Positions 1 through 8,545 are shown, numbered from the stretch's first letter. The stretch: 64,000 nucleotides of DNA from Dehalogenimonas sp. THU2 (GCF_039749495.1 NZ_JBDLLU010000009.1:21030-85029), one strand, 5' to 3'. Notes: generated by a model not told the origin, from the letters alone. Translations and numbers: made by a program.

Positions 1-415
1 GCCGGGCCGCCGGGTCATCCGACCGTTCCACCAGATGCCAGGTATCCCCGGCGCGCTGGCAGAAACGGGCATGGGCGCACAACGCCGGCAACTCGGCGAG
101 AGTAAGCTCCGGACCGACGAGCTCCTGAGACTGCGCCGCGAAAGTCTCCCGGCTGGCTGTCTCCGTGCCGTCAAAGCCGTTGGTGAAATGGGAACCGTCG
201 CAGAAGGGCTTATTTTTGGAGCCGCCACAGCGGCACAGGGCGTAGGTCTCCGGCGTCTGGTAAACCTTGCCCTCGCGCCAGCCGTGGCACTCACCGTCCG
301 GATCGCGGCAGATCACCTGCTCCGAAAGCGGCGGCCCGCCGTTGACGATATATGGTCCGTTGCGGGTTATCCTTATGCGATAATTAGCTGGAGCCGGTTT
401 CACTTTTTCGTCCAT
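1..415 (-). CDS. CDGSH iron-sulfur domain protein (3' end outside window)
   Basis: This gene runs off the left edge, so only the first 138 codons are visible. The protein starts MDEKVKPAPANYRI and carries a CDGSH-type 2Fe-2S motif in the form LCRCGGSKNKPFCDGSH, with the Cys-x-Cys, Cys and His ligands of this family in place. An upstream CRDPDGECHG stretch resembles a degenerate first half of the fold. CDGSH proteins (mitoNEET-like) bind a labile 2Fe-2S cluster and are usually linked to redox or iron handling; the substrate is unknown. A TATAAT box lies 14 bases upstream of the ATG, so the mRNA leader would be very short. The length and role of the missing C-terminus cannot be judged. Confidence 0.85.
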   Translation of the reverse strand, partial: MDEKVKPAPANYRIRITRNGPYIVNGGPPLSEQVICRDPDGECHGWREGKVYQTPETYALCRCGGSKNKPFCDGSHFTNGFDGTETASRETFAAQSQELVGPELTLAELPALCAHARFCQRAGDTWHLVERSDDPAAR

Positions 416-429
416 ACTGCTTTCTTCAT

Positions 430-435
430 ATTATA
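430..435 (-). promoter_or_regulatory. Putative -10 box of the CDGSH gene
   Basis: A perfect TATAAT on the minus strand lies 14 bases before the ATG at 415. No convincing -35 box stands at 16-18 bases, so the promoter is tentative. If it is used, transcription would begin only a few bases before the start codon. Confidence 0.4.
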
Positions 436-910
436 CCGCGTCACTGCCACTTATCCAGCTGTCAGCCATCAGCTTTCCGGCTACCCGGAACGGTGCCACG
501 TAAGGGAAATTGTTTTTTCACAGACCATTTTTCAGGAAACAATCCCGATTTTTCACGATTGGGATCCAGCGGCTCAAACGTGAGGTTATTTGGCAGAAAC
601 AAATAATTCAAGTGAAGCAATTCCATCGTCAATTGTCAGGTATCAGTCGTCAGTCATCAGTTTTTAAGATGCGCTTGATGGGCGAGGTTGTTTCCGCTCC
701 GGTGACATTTTCGGGAGATAATCCCAGAGCGCCCGGCGATATACCCCAAGACCGGCGTCGTGCAGGTCCGGACGCCGGATTGTTCTTGGCGGGGAAAACA
801 ATGGAAACAATTATCCCGGTCAAACTTTCAGTCATCAGCCTTCAATGCCGGATCGGGCTGGTGGATTCGTGTGCATAGCGAAAACGAATGAAACGAACAG
901 CCCCTCCCCA

Positions 911-935
911 GGGCAGAATTGAATTCTGCCCCTAC
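911..935. repeat. Palindromic repeat, family B (copy 1)
   Basis: Ten-base perfect arms, GGGCAGAATT and AATTCTGCCC, are separated by one base and followed by CTAC. The same plan, a palindrome bounded by GGGC/GCCC and then CTAC, recurs at 3329-3352 and in a weaker form at 5058-5082. The arm sequence varies while the ends are kept, as is typical of REP-like elements. Confidence 0.6.
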
Positions 936-1145
936 GCCAGCGTTTATGAGTTGTGATCCGTGGATTGCCATAGTGGTTCGAAAGGCCTTGTTTTCGATCT
1001 TCCCCGGAAACGGCGTCGAAAATGCGAACACGCAACGAGATATCTGGTTTTCTAACGGGGAGAACACATGATACCACACGTTCACTCGTGGGTTGTCAAT
1101 AGGAGTTTGGCGGGTTTTAGAGATTTTAGAAAATATTTCTGGCGA

Positions 1146-1217
1146 GCGGCATTCGGTGTGATGGAGGCATCTTAAATCCCTCTTAATCTCCCTTTACGAA
1201 AGGGAGAGACGCGAATG
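1146..1217. repeat. Intergenic palindromic repeat, family A (copy 1)
   Basis: The core reads AAATCCCTCTTAATCTCCCT then TTACGAAAGGGAGAGACGCG, and the CTCCCTTT...AAAGGGAG arms can pair. A left flank (GCGGCATTCG, then TGTGATGG) is shared with the copy at 19974-20049, so the repeat unit is at least 70 bases. Related cores lie at 4861, 4963, 43306 and 58823. Confidence 0.7.
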
Positions 1218-1250
1218 GGCGACTCGCGACCCGCGACTCACAACTCTCGC

Positions 1251-2525
1251 CTACTCGTAACGGAGGGCGTCCACGGGATCCAACCTGGCGGCGCGGCTGG
1301 CGGGGTAGCGGCCGGCCAGCAGGCTTACGCCGGTGGTCAGCAGGATGACTCCGGGCACCAGCCAAAGGGGGAACGAAGTCAGGTCGAAGCCGGGGAAATC
1401 GGTTAGGAAGGTGCGCGCGCCGATGAAGTTGAGCGCCCGTCCTAAAAGGAGCGCCAGGCCGCCGCCGATAGCGCCGCCGAGGAAGCCCAGGGCCGCGCCT
1501 TCCATGGTGAACAGGGAACGGATATCTGAGCGGGTAGCGCCGACGGCTTTCATGACGCCGATCTCACGGGTGCGTTCATGGATGGCCATCAACAAAGTGT
1601 TGATGATGCCGATGGCGGCCACGATCAGGGCGATGACGCCGAAGGCGGAAAGGCCGATCTGGATGACGCTGAAAACGCTGTTGATCTGGGCCAGGATGTC
1701 GTCCGGGGTGGTGGCGACAAAGCCGAGGTCGCGCACCGCCTGGGCGACCGCCCCGACCTGGGAAGCATCATTAGCCTTGAGTTGCAGGAAAAAGCCGGGC
1801 TGGGACTCGGAGTAGCGCTCCGGGTTGCTCTGGTAGAAGCGCCCCATCTCGATGGCGTCGGCCTGGGGGATCAGGAGTTCGGCGCTGGAGACCTGCTTGT
1901 CGATTACCCCGACGATGGTGAAGGTGTAATCCTGGGAGGAGAAATCATAGGCCACCTGCTTGCCGACGTTCACCGTGACGGTGCGCCCGATAATCGACGA
2001 ATCGTCCGCCCAGCCGAAAGCCTCCAGGTAGTTGTAAGCGATGAGCGCCACGCCGCGGTCGTCGTCGCTGAAACTCGTGCCCAGGAAGAGCGGCCGGATG
2101 CCGGCTTCGTACGCCGCCACGCCGGAAACGCTGACGGTGAAGATCCGATCGCTGTCGTCCGGTTTGACGTACCGGGCGGAGGCGCTCACCAGGTAATCGA
2201 CGCGCTCCACGCTGGGAATAGCTCTAAGTTTTTCGACATCTTCCGCGGTGAATGGGCTGATGACGGTGGTCTCCGTGGTGCGGATCTCCTGCGGCCCGCC
2301 GCCGCCGAAACCACCGATGTCGCGGCCGGAAGAAGCGATAACGGCGGTGTCCGGAAAGCTCAGGCCGAACTGCCCGACGACGAAGGACTGTAGCCCCGAG
2401 CCCAGTGACACCACCAGGGAGATGAGCGTGGCGCCGATAACCACCGCCGCCACCGTCAGCGCGGTGCGCAGCTTGCGCCGCCACAGGTTGGAAAAGGCCA
2501 TGCTTAAAAGCTCGTTAATTTTCAC
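1251..2525 (-). CDS. ABC transporter permease, MacB/FtsX family
   Basis: This 424-aa inner-membrane permease has the FtsX/MacB plan. There is one N-terminal transmembrane helix (about residues 20-45, after FSNLWRRKLRTALT), a large extracytoplasmic MacB-type domain (about 50-290), and three C-terminal helices (about 295-415) around the conserved stretch HERTREIGVMKAVGATRSDI. Such permeases use ATP hydrolysis by a partner to drive export or lipoprotein handling. The start is GTG with GGAGA five bases upstream, and it overlaps the preceding ATPase gene by 11 bases, so the two are translationally coupled. The cargo cannot be told from sequence. Confidence 0.9.
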   Translation of the reverse strand: MKINELLSMAFSNLWRRKLRTALTVAAVVIGATLISLVVSLGSGLQSFVVGQFGLSFPDTAVIASSGRDIGGFGGGGPQEIRTTETTVISPFTAEDVEKLRAIPSVERVDYLVSASARYVKPDDSDRIFTVSVSGVAAYEAGIRPLFLGTSFSDDDRGVALIAYNYLEAFGWADDSSIIGRTVTVNVGKQVAYDFSSQDYTFTIVGVIDKQVSSAELLIPQADAIEMGRFYQSNPERYSESQPGFFLQLKANDASQVGAVAQAVRDLGFVATTPDDILAQINSVFSVIQIGLSAFGVIALIVAAIGIINTLLMAIHERTREIGVMKAVGATRSDIRSLFTMEGAALGFLGGAIGGGLALLLGRALNFIGARTFLTDFPGFDLTSFPLWLVPGVILLTTGVSLLAGRYPASRAARLDPVDALRYE

Positions 2526-3195
2526 GATGGTCTCCGACTATCAGTCCGTCCCGCATGGTGACGACGCGGCGGGCCCGGCGGGCCAGTTCCGCGTCGTGAG
2601 TGGCCACGATGAGGGTGATGCCCTTTTCCGCGTTGAGTTTGCCCAAAAGGTCCATGATCCGCCCGCCGTTGGCGGTGTCCAGATTGCCGGTGGGCTCGTC
2701 GGCGACGATGATAGCGGGATCGGTGACCAGGGCGCGGGCGATGCTGACACGCTGGCGCTCACCGCCGGAAAGCTGATTCGGCCGGTGGTCGGCCCGGTGT
2801 CCCATACCCACCGCCTCCATGGCGACCAGCGCCCGCCGCAGCCGCTCCGCCTTGCTAATGCCGCTGAAGATGAGCGGGATGGCCACGTTCTCCAGCGCAG
2901 TATAGGTCGGATGCAGGTGAAAGGCCTGGAAGACGAAGCCGATGTTATGGTTGCGGTAGGCGGCCAATTCCTTGTCCGACGCGTTAGACAAATCCCGGCC
3001 CTCCACGATGATGCTGCCCTCGGAAGGCGTATCCAACCCCCCGATCAGGTGGAGCAGGGTACTCTTGCCGGAGCCGGAAGGCCCGACGAATGCGGCGAAT
3101 TCACCTTTGGGCAGTTCCAGGCTGACGCCGGCCAGGGCGTGGACGACCTCGGAGCCGAGGATGTAGTCTTTTTTTAGGTCGGTTACTTTTATCAT
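2515..3195 (-). CDS. ABC transporter ATP-binding protein, LolD/MacB type
   Basis: This 226-aa ATPase is the nucleotide-binding partner of the overlapping MacB-like permease. Visible motifs are Walker A (GPSGSGKST), the Q-loop (FVFQAFHL), the signature LSGGERQRV, Walker B (IIVADEPTG) followed by NLDT, and the switch His in VATHD. I start at the ATG at 3195, giving [14 protein letters not shown], because the family begins just before this first strand. An upstream in-frame extension of 13 codons (from 3234) is possible but less likely. The arrangement is a two-gene export operon. Confidence 0.92.
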   Translation of the reverse strand: MIKVTDLKKDYILGSEVVHALAGVSLELPKGEFAAFVGPSGSGKSTLLHLIGGLDTPSEGSIIVEGRDLSNASDKELAAYRNHNIGFVFQAFHLHPTYTALENVAIPLIFSGISKAERLRRALVAMEAVGMGHRADHRPNQLSGGERQRVSIARALVTDPAIIVADEPTGNLDTANGGRIMDLLGKLNAEKGITLIVATHDAELARRARRVVTMRDGLIVGDHREN

Positions 3196-3261
3196 ATTAG
3201 TTATCTCTGCTTTCGGGTTATCCCCGCTCAACAAATCTCGTTTTCGTGAGGTGCCCCCTCA

Positions 3262-3352
3262 CTCCTTCGACTACGCTCAGGACAGGCTTGATCCTCTCCC
3301 CGTGGGGGAGAGGAAATTAGCACCGGGCGGGCGAGGCATGCCTCGCCCCTAC
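3262..3352. repeat. Composite repeat zone (family C element, hairpin, family B copy 2)
   Basis: Three elements lie side by side. A family C element, TCCTTCGACTACGCTCAGGA plus CAGG, is at 3262-3289; its near twin is at 5003-5026. A CTCTCCCC/GGGGAGAG hairpin is at about 3293-3312. A 20-base perfect palindrome, GGGCGAGGCATGCCTCGCCC, at 3329-3348 is followed by CTAC (family B). The flanking CCCCTCACT...CTCTCCCC suggests the family C unit sits inside an older repeat. Confidence 0.6.
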
Positions 3353-3366
3353 ACAATATTTTGGCG

Positions 3367-4803
3367 CTATCCTACTTCCTGTACTTTCAAGAGGTTGGTG
3401 GTGCCTGCTACTCCCAGCGGGACGCCGCCGGTGACGATGATGTTGTCTCCGGACTTGGCCAGTTTGAGTTTCTTGCACAAGCGCACCGCAGTGGCGAAGA
3501 GGTCGTCGACGGTTTTGGGGGTGGGGATCTGGCTGGCCTGGACGCCCCAGTTCAGGATGAGGCGGCGGCAGATGTCGCCGTTGGGTGAAATGGCGAGGAT
3601 CGGGGCGCTGGGGCGGTATTTGGCTACACGTCCCGCCGTGGAGCCGGACGAGGTGAAAGCCACGATGGCCGCGGCGCCGAGCTTGCGGGCGGTCAGGCAG
3701 GCGTTGTAGGCGATGAGTTCCTCGGGCTGGTTGATGATCCAACTGTCCCGCTCGGCGATCCACAGGTCGTAGGGCAGCGTTCTCTCGGTCTCCATGGCGA
3801 TGGCGGACATCATCTCCACCGCCAGCACCGGGTATTTGCCCACCGACGTCTCCGCCGAGAGCATGACCGCGTCGGTGCCATCGAGAAGAGCATTGGCAAC
3901 GTCGGACACCTCGGCGCGGGTCGGGCGGGCGGCGTGGATCATCGATTCGAGCATCTGGGTGGCGGTGATGACCGGTTTGCCGGCCCGGTTGGCCTTGTGG
4001 ATGATCTCCTTCTGCACCAGCGGCAGGCGCTCCAGGGGGATATCGACCCCCAGATCTCCCCGCGCCACCATGACGCCGTCGGCCTCGGCCAGGATGGCGT
4101 CGAACACCGCCACCGCCGCGCCGCGCTCTATCTTGGCAATGAGGGGGATATCGGCGTTGCGCTTCTTCAAAATCTGTCGCACGTGAACGATATCCGCCGC
4201 CCGGCTGACGAAGGACAGCGCCAGGAAATCCGGCCGCTGCCCGATAGCGAAGTCAAGGTTGCTCTTGAGCAGGTCCGACATGAACGGCATGCTGGACTTG
4301 CGCCCCGGTATGGCGATGCCCCGTCCGGACGTCAGCAGTCCCCCGACCAGCACGGTGCAGGTGACATCGGTATCCGTGACATCCCGGCATTTGAGCTGCA
4401 TAGCTCCGTCGTCCAGAAGCACCGTGTCCCCGGCGCGGACGTCCTTGGGCAGCGTCGGCAGGTTGACCGGAACCTCGCCGCCGTCGCCGGTTACGTCCCG
4501 GGTGGTCAAGACGATGGTATCGCCTTTTTCCAGTTTGATACCCGACGAGGACAGCGCGCCGACGCGGTGCTTGGGTCCCGGCAGGTCGATGAGGACCGCC
4601 ACCGGCACCCCCAGCCGTTTGCTCTCAGCGCGGACACGTTTCACCTGCTCCGCGTGTTCTTCCAGCGTGCCGTGGGACAGGTTCAGCCGCGCCACGTTCA
4701 TGCCGGCGGTGATGAGTTCCGCGAGTACCTCGGGGGAGGCTGAGGCGGGGCCGATGGTGGCCACGATCTTGGTGCGGCGGGCGGCGTTGGGTTTATGCTT
4801 CAT
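3367..4803 (-). CDS. pyk: Pyruvate kinase
   Basis: Pyruvate kinase transfers phosphate from phosphoenolpyruvate to ADP, the last step of glycolysis, in the cytoplasm. The 478-aa length is normal for the family. The N-terminal barrel opens with RRTKIVATIGPAS and NVARLNLSHG. The inserted beta-barrel B domain covers about residues 75-170, and the active-site segment reads IPLIAKIERGAAV with the catalytic Lys, followed by DGVMVARGDLGV and the ITATQMLESM, PTRAEVSDVANA and DAVMLSAET blocks. The C-terminal domain reaches VTGGVPLGVAGTTN. The gene stands alone on the minus strand, with no clear Shine-Dalgarno sequence before its ATG. Confidence 0.96.
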   Translation of the reverse strand: MKHKPNAARRTKIVATIGPASASPEVLAELITAGMNVARLNLSHGTLEEHAEQVKRVRAESKRLGVPVAVLIDLPGPKHRVGALSSSGIKLEKGDTIVLTTRDVTGDGGEVPVNLPTLPKDVRAGDTVLLDDGAMQLKCRDVTDTDVTCTVLVGGLLTSGRGIAIPGRKSSMPFMSDLLKSNLDFAIGQRPDFLALSFVSRAADIVHVRQILKKRNADIPLIAKIERGAAVAVFDAILAEADGVMVARGDLGVDIPLERLPLVQKEIIHKANRAGKPVITATQMLESMIHAARPTRAEVSDVANALLDGTDAVMLSAETSVGKYPVLAVEMMSAIAMETERTLPYDLWIAERDSWIINQPEELIAYNACLTARKLGAAAIVAFTSSGSTAGRVAKYRPSAPILAISPNGDICRRLILNWGVQASQIPTPKTVDDLFATAVRLCKKLKLAKSGDNIIVTGGVPLGVAGTTNLLKVQEVG

Positions 4804-4860
4804 AATCGAATTATCACATATGAGGGATGGTTGCTCAAGAAAGTGGAGCCGGGGGAATTA

Positions 4861-4926
4861 CTTTCTGCTCTAAGATAAGTCCAAAATCCCCCTTAGTCCC
4901 CCTTTGCAAAAGGGGGAAACAGAACG
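4861..4926. repeat. Palindromic repeat, family A (copy 2, intact)
   Basis: This unit begins TTTCTGCTCTAAGATAAGTC, continues with AAATCCCCCTTAGTCCCCCT, TTGCAAAAGGGGGAAACAG and AACG, and is about 66 bases long. The unit 36 bases downstream (4963-5050) matches it along its whole length apart from point differences and a 23-24 base insertion, so the pair is a local duplication. Confidence 0.75.
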
Positions 4927-4962
4927 ATGTTTCACGAGAGCGCCACGAGGGATGAATAAGGT

Positions 4963-5050
4963 TTTTCTGCTCCAAGATAAATCCTAAATCCCCCTTAGTC
5001 CCTCCTTCGACAGGCTCAGGACAGGCCTTTGCAAAGGGGGAGACAGAACG
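4963..5050. repeat. Palindromic repeat, family A (copy 3) interrupted by a family C element
   Basis: This copy has the same left flank and core as the unit at 4861-4926. Between TTAGTCCC and CTTTGCAAAGGGGG it carries the additional CCTTCGACAGGCTCAGGACA plus GG, at about 5003-5026. That insert is the family C element also found at 3262-3289, so one repeat has landed in another. Confidence 0.75.
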
Positions 5051-5168
5051 CGCCCCAGGGTCGATCTGAGATCGAGCCCTACAGGGATCGACAAGGGGTC
5101 TTTGATATTGCGCCGGGTGATATAATATATGGTATCATCCGGTAATTCCTGAATTTGAAGGGTAGAGC

Positions 5169-5399
5169 ATGCTCAAGAAGGGCGACCGTGTTTCCATCTC
5201 CTACCGCGCCGGCAAGGATGCCAGGGGGAACTATATACTGGAAACCCTGAACGATGCCGAGGTGGAAGAGTACACCGGCAGCATCCTCCGGGTGAGGACT
5301 TTCGATCAGGTACCCGGACCGCACGGCGACGAGGTCGAGATCAAGCATTTCACCTTCGACGTCAACTCCCCGGAATTCGTCGGGGCTATGCCGGAGTAG
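5169..5399 (+). CDS. Small hypothetical protein (76 aa)
   Basis: I do not recognise this family. The protein is acidic and soluble, with no membrane segment or Cys. It begins MLKKGDRVSISYRAGKDARG and has a beta-rich feel (VSISYRA, GSILRVRTF, VEIKHFTF). It is likely real: AAGGG lies six bases before the ATG, and the next gene follows after only nine bases in the same direction, so the two probably share a transcript. Its position before a YkgJ-type cysteine-cluster protein gives no clear functional hint. Confidence 0.65.
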   Translation: MLKKGDRVSISYRAGKDARGNYILETLNDAEVEEYTGSILRVRTFDQVPGPHGDEVEIKHFTFDVNSPEFVGAMPE

Positions 5400-5408
5400 C
5401 TCCGGGAA

Positions 5409-5975
5409 ATGCTACCAGACCTGTCCGGTTTCGATCTGGCCAAACACGGCCTTTCCGGGCTCGACCTCAAACCCAGCCATCTGTGGACCGACGACGAGAT
5501 GGACCGTTTCCTCGACGCGCTGCGCCTCGAGTGCGCCGACCCGGTACTGGGCATGCGCTACACCAAAAAGGTGGCCCAGGCGCTCCTGGACCTGTCGCAA
5601 TGCCGCCGCTGCGGCCGCTGCTGCGACGCCGACCCGGATCACCCGGAGAACAACGGGGTGATCGTCCAGGAAGAGGAACTCAAGACTATCGCCAAACATA
5701 CCGGCATAGGGTATTCCGTACTCATCAAAAACACCTACCGGGAGAAGAAGCCCGGCAACCGAAGCATCCGCTATCTCAAGCAGCCGTGTCCTTTCCTGAG
5801 CCCCCAGGGTTGCAAAATATATCGCAGCCGCCCCACGGTCTGCTGCAGCTTCCCGATAACCAATGTCGTCGATGACGGTAAAACGCTGGTCAAGATCAGC
5901 GTCCGCTGCGACTACGGCCGCGACATCTACAAAACCGTGCTGCGTATGACCCATGACTCCGCCCCGCCCATCTGA
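5409..5975 (+). CDS. YkgJ-type cysteine-cluster protein
   Basis: This 188-aa protein belongs to the YkgJ / UPF0153 cysteine-cluster group, thought to bind a metal or Fe-S centre. The N-terminal cluster CRRCGRCC is at residues 65-72, followed after about 60 residues by CPFLSPQGCKIYRSRP and TVCCSFP, the usual second half. The reaction is not known for this family. The gene lies nine bases after the 76-aa protein and about 120 bases before dnaN, which has its own promoter. The ATG has GGGAA close upstream. Family assignment is good; function is open. Confidence 0.82.
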   Translation: MLPDLSGFDLAKHGLSGLDLKPSHLWTDDEMDRFLDALRLECADPVLGMRYTKKVAQALLDLSQCRRCGRCCDADPDHPENNGVIVQEEELKTIAKHTGIGYSVLIKNTYREKKPGNRSIRYLKQPCPFLSPQGCKIYRSRPTVCCSFPITNVVDDGKTLVKISVRCDYGRDIYKTVLRMTHDSAPPI

Positions 5976-6029
5976 AAACCAAAGTCCGAAGCCGCCGTCC
6001 ACTGGTTTCAAATTCACCCAAAATAATGA

Positions 6030-6058
6030 TTGCCTCCCCGCCCGTTGCGTTATATAAT
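6030..6058 (+). promoter_or_regulatory. Promoter of dnaN
   Basis: TTGCCT (6030-6035) and TATAAT (6053-6058) are separated by 17 bases. The predicted start of transcription, near 6065, leaves a leader of about 33 bases containing the GGAGGA ribosome binding site at 6084-6090. This is one of the clearest sigma-70 type promoters in the window. Confidence 0.75.
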
Positions 6059-6097
6059 CATAGACCAACTCGAATTCAGAACCGGAGGAACATCCAA

Positions 6098-7228
6098 ATG
6101 CGCTTATCTTGTCTCCAGGAAAACTTGGCTAAAGGCCTTAACATCGTCGGCCGCGTCGCCGCCGTCCGCTCCACCCTGCCGATAACCACCAACGTGCTGA
6201 TCTCCACTGACGAGGGCCGCCTGAAACTGGCCGCCACCAACCTGGAGATGGCCGTTTCCTGCTGGGTCGGCGCCAAGATAGAGGAAGAAGGCTCCACCAC
6301 GGTACCGTCCAAGCTCATGGCCGAATTCATCGCCTCGCTACCCAACGATAAAATAGATATGACCTTGTCCGCCAAGAAGATACTGACCCTCAAGTGCGGC
6401 CGGTTCGAGGCGCGCATGACCGGCGTGGACGCCAGGGACTTCCCCCCCATCCCCCGCGTCGAGAGCGGCGTGACCGCCAAAGTGGACGTGGCTGAGTTCA
6501 AGAAAGGCGTTTCCCGCGTCGTCTTCGCCGCCGCCACCGACGAGTCCCGCCCGGTACTGACCGGCATCGACGCTGAATTCGACGGCTCCGTCCTGACCCT
6601 GGCCGCCGCCGACGGTTTCCGCCTGGCCGTTTACAAGATGGCCCTGGCCGAGCCAGTGTCCCAGAAGGTCAAGGCGATCATCCCCGCCAAAACCCTCTCC
6701 GAGGTCAACCGCCTGATCTCCGACGGCGATGATGCCATCAGCATCACCATCGACACCCAGAAGAGCCAGATCCTCTTCAAGCTCAAGAATATCGAGCTGG
6801 TGTCCCAACTCCTGCAGGGCACTTTCCCGCAATATTCCCAGATCATCCCGCAGTCCCACACCACCCGCACGGTGCTGGACGTGCCGCAGTTCCAGATGGC
6901 CGCCAAAACCGCCCAGATCTTCGCCCGGGACGGAGGAGGCATCGTCCGCCTGATCATGACCCCCGGCGGCGCCAAGACCCCCGGCCGCCTGTCCATCACC
7001 GCCCGCTCCGAAGAGATCGGCGACGACCAGGCCGAACTGGACGCCGCGGTCTCCGGCGACGAAGCCAAGATAGCCTTCAACGGCAAGTACCTGCTGGACG
7101 TGTTGAACGTGCTTTCAGAAGACCAGGTAGCCCTTGAAGTAACGGGACCGTCAAGCCCCGGGGTGATCCGGCCGGTGGGGACGGATAACTATATTCACGT
7201 GGTGATGCCCATGTTTGTGCAGTGGTAG
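6098..7228 (+). CDS. dnaN: DNA polymerase III beta subunit (sliding clamp)
   Basis: The clamp is a ring-shaped dimer that holds DNA polymerase III on DNA. The 376-aa protein starts MRLSCLQENLAKGLNIVGRV and shows the three repeated clamp domains: the first with NLEMAVSCWVGAKIEEEG and PSKLMAEFIASLP, the second with VFAAATDESRPVLTG, the third ending in DNYIHVVMPMFVQW. The C-terminal VMPM matches the family's conserved MP(M/I)R end. The ATG at 6098 is preferred over an in-frame ATG at 6026 because CGGAGGAA lies seven bases before it and the 6026 codon overlaps the promoter. Here dnaN stands away from dnaA and recF, at the edge of an AT-rich accessory island. Confidence 0.95.
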   Translation: MRLSCLQENLAKGLNIVGRVAAVRSTLPITTNVLISTDEGRLKLAATNLEMAVSCWVGAKIEEEGSTTVPSKLMAEFIASLPNDKIDMTLSAKKILTLKCGRFEARMTGVDARDFPPIPRVESGVTAKVDVAEFKKGVSRVVFAAATDESRPVLTGIDAEFDGSVLTLAAADGFRLAVYKMALAEPVSQKVKAIIPAKTLSEVNRLISDGDDAISITIDTQKSQILFKLKNIELVSQLLQGTFPQYSQIIPQSHTTRTVLDVPQFQMAAKTAQIFARDGGGIVRLIMTPGGAKTPGRLSITARSEEIGDDQAELDAAVSGDEAKIAFNGKYLLDVLNVLSEDQVALEVTGPSSPGVIRPVGTDNYIHVVMPMFVQW

Positions 7229-7300
7229 CATAACTGTTTTTAAGTTACCGATGAAGGGCGGCGTGATTGCCAGAGGTACGGGCGAAAGGGTTTTGCCAAT

Positions 7301-8545
7301 ATGCATTTGACATCATTTAAAATTAACTCATATCGATCTTGTATCAATACGCGATTTCCGCTCAACAAAGAACTCACAGCTCTAATAGGAGCAAATGGTT
7401 CTGGTAAAAGTAATATTCTCAACGCAATCGTCCTGCTGACGAAGCTTATAAAATCGCGTATAGATAGAGATATTGATACCTCAACACCTAAGAAATGCAA
7501 AATAGCCGTAGAGATTGATTGTGACGGAACCCCTGTCCAGATAAAAGCAGATATCGTATTCGAGACCGATGAACGTAATATTGACGACGTATATGCCACA
7601 GATTTGAAATTCAATTTTCAAGGAATCACCAACGAGTCCGCTTGGGTCAGATTCCCATTCCCGTTTTCACCATTTCACTATCAGCGTCAGTTTAATTTTA
7701 AGTTCGACGAGTTCCTTACCATGGGTGAATTGAGGAGAATTGCTCCATTCATCGATAAATCTCAAAAAGCCATACTTAGCAATAAAAAAATAATGGCTGT
7801 ATTGAGTAAAATTACTGATTATTTGAATAGTATTAGTTATTATAGTGCAAGCCAATTTTCTGACCCATCTCGATGCCCAGTTTCAATTGAACTTGAAGAA
7901 GGCAGACCAGTACGAAGAGTAAGGTGGATTGGGCATGAACAATTTATCTTAGATCTATACAAGTCTTATAAAGAAGGAAATACCCAATATAAACGATATA
8001 TCAATACTGTTGGACCTGATGGCATTGGGTTGGTGAATGAAATCGAATTCACCGAGGTGGAAATGCCATCGAGTTCTTATGAAGTCAAAACTGGTGGAAA
8101 AATTAACAAGGTTGAAAGAACGCGCCTTTTAATCGTTCCACGAATAACAATTAACGATAATGAACTGTCTCCCAATCAGTTATCAGAAGGCACGTTTAAA
8201 ACCCTAGCTTTAGTGTTTTACATTTTAACTGATGATAGTCGCCTATTGCTGATCGAAGAACCTGAAGTGTGTGTCCATCATGGTCTCCTTAATAGCATCA
8301 TTTCGCTCATTGAAACACAATCTAAACAGAAGCAAATTATAATGAGTACCCATTCTGATTTCGTTCTTGATCGCTTACAACCCGAGAACCTGTTGCTGGT
8401 AAAGAGGTCTCAAGACAAAGGGACCGTAGCCAATACTCTTAGTAGCGTCATGAGCAAGGATAATTACAAATCACTTCATACGTACTTGGACAGGATCGGT
8501 AATCTCGGTGAATATTGGCGTGAAACAGGATTTGAGAGTGAGTAA
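7301..8545 (+). CDS. AAA/ABC-type ATPase (AAA_15/21, OLD- or RecF-like), probable defence gene
   Basis: This 414-aa SMC/RecF-like ATPase has Walker A GANGSGKS at residues 30-37, an ABC signature-like LSEGTFKTLA near 295, Walker B RLLLIEEPEV near 318, and the terminal switch His in STHSD near 350. There is no C-terminal TOPRIM domain, unlike full-length OLD nucleases; the next, overlapping gene supplies a TOPRIM-like protein instead. Split ATPase plus TOPRIM pairs are common in phage-defence systems (PARIS AriA/AriB and RloA/RloB-like modules are precedents). Base composition is much more AT-rich than in the neighbouring dnaN, suggesting acquisition by transfer. AAAGGG lies about 11 bases before the ATG. 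Confidence 0.85.
   Translation: MHLTSFKINSYRSCINTRFPLNKELTALIGANGSGKSNILNAIVLLTKLIKSRIDRDIDTSTPKKCKIAVEIDCDGTPVQIKADIVFETDERNIDDVYATDLKFNFQGITNESAWVRFPFPFSPFHYQRQFNFKFDEFLTMGELRRIAPFIDKSQKAILSNKKIMAVLSKITDYLNSISYYSASQFSDPSRCPVSIELEEGRPVRRVRWIGHEQFILDLYKSYKEGNTQYKRYINTVGPDGIGLVNEIEFTEVEMPSSSYEVKTGGKINKVERTRLLIVPRITINDNELSPNQLSEGTFKTLALVFYILTDDSRLLLIEEPEVCVHHGLLNSIISLIETQSKQKQIIMSTHSDFVLDRLQPENLLLVKRSQDKGTVANTLSSVMSKDNYKSLHTYLDRIGNLGEYWRETGFESE

Larger units (their letters stand above)
416..1250. other. 835-base gap without a supported gene
   Basis: No open frame here has protein-like composition or a ribosome binding site. The gap holds a perfect inverted repeat (GGGCAGAATT, one base, then its complement) at 911-931 followed by CTAC, which is repeat family B, and a family A palindromic repeat at 1146-1217. 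Variants of the phrase GTCAGTCATCAG recur near 460, 640 and 830. Downstream of the family A copy is a CGCGACTCGCGAC-like stretch that resembles 34357-34387. Confidence 0.6.
4804..5168. other. 365-base repeat-filled gap
   Basis: The gap is almost entirely repeats: two direct copies of family A (4861-4926 and 4963-5050), the second split by a family C element, and a weak family B palindrome at 5058-5082. Close to the next gene lie TTGATA (5102) and an AT-rich TATAATATAT (5121-5130), which may form its promoter although the spacing is not ideal. Confidence 0.6.

Noticed and set aside
35..583. 182-codon plus-strand open frame at the left edge
   Set aside because: The minus strand encodes a clear CDGSH motif over the same bases, so the plus frame is a shadow.
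5412..6068. 218-codon minus-strand open frame across the YkgJ-type gene
   Set aside because: It mirrors the cysteine-cluster protein, giving runs of Ala (VAAAAAAAAL) from its Cys/Arg codons, and it crosses the dnaN promoter.
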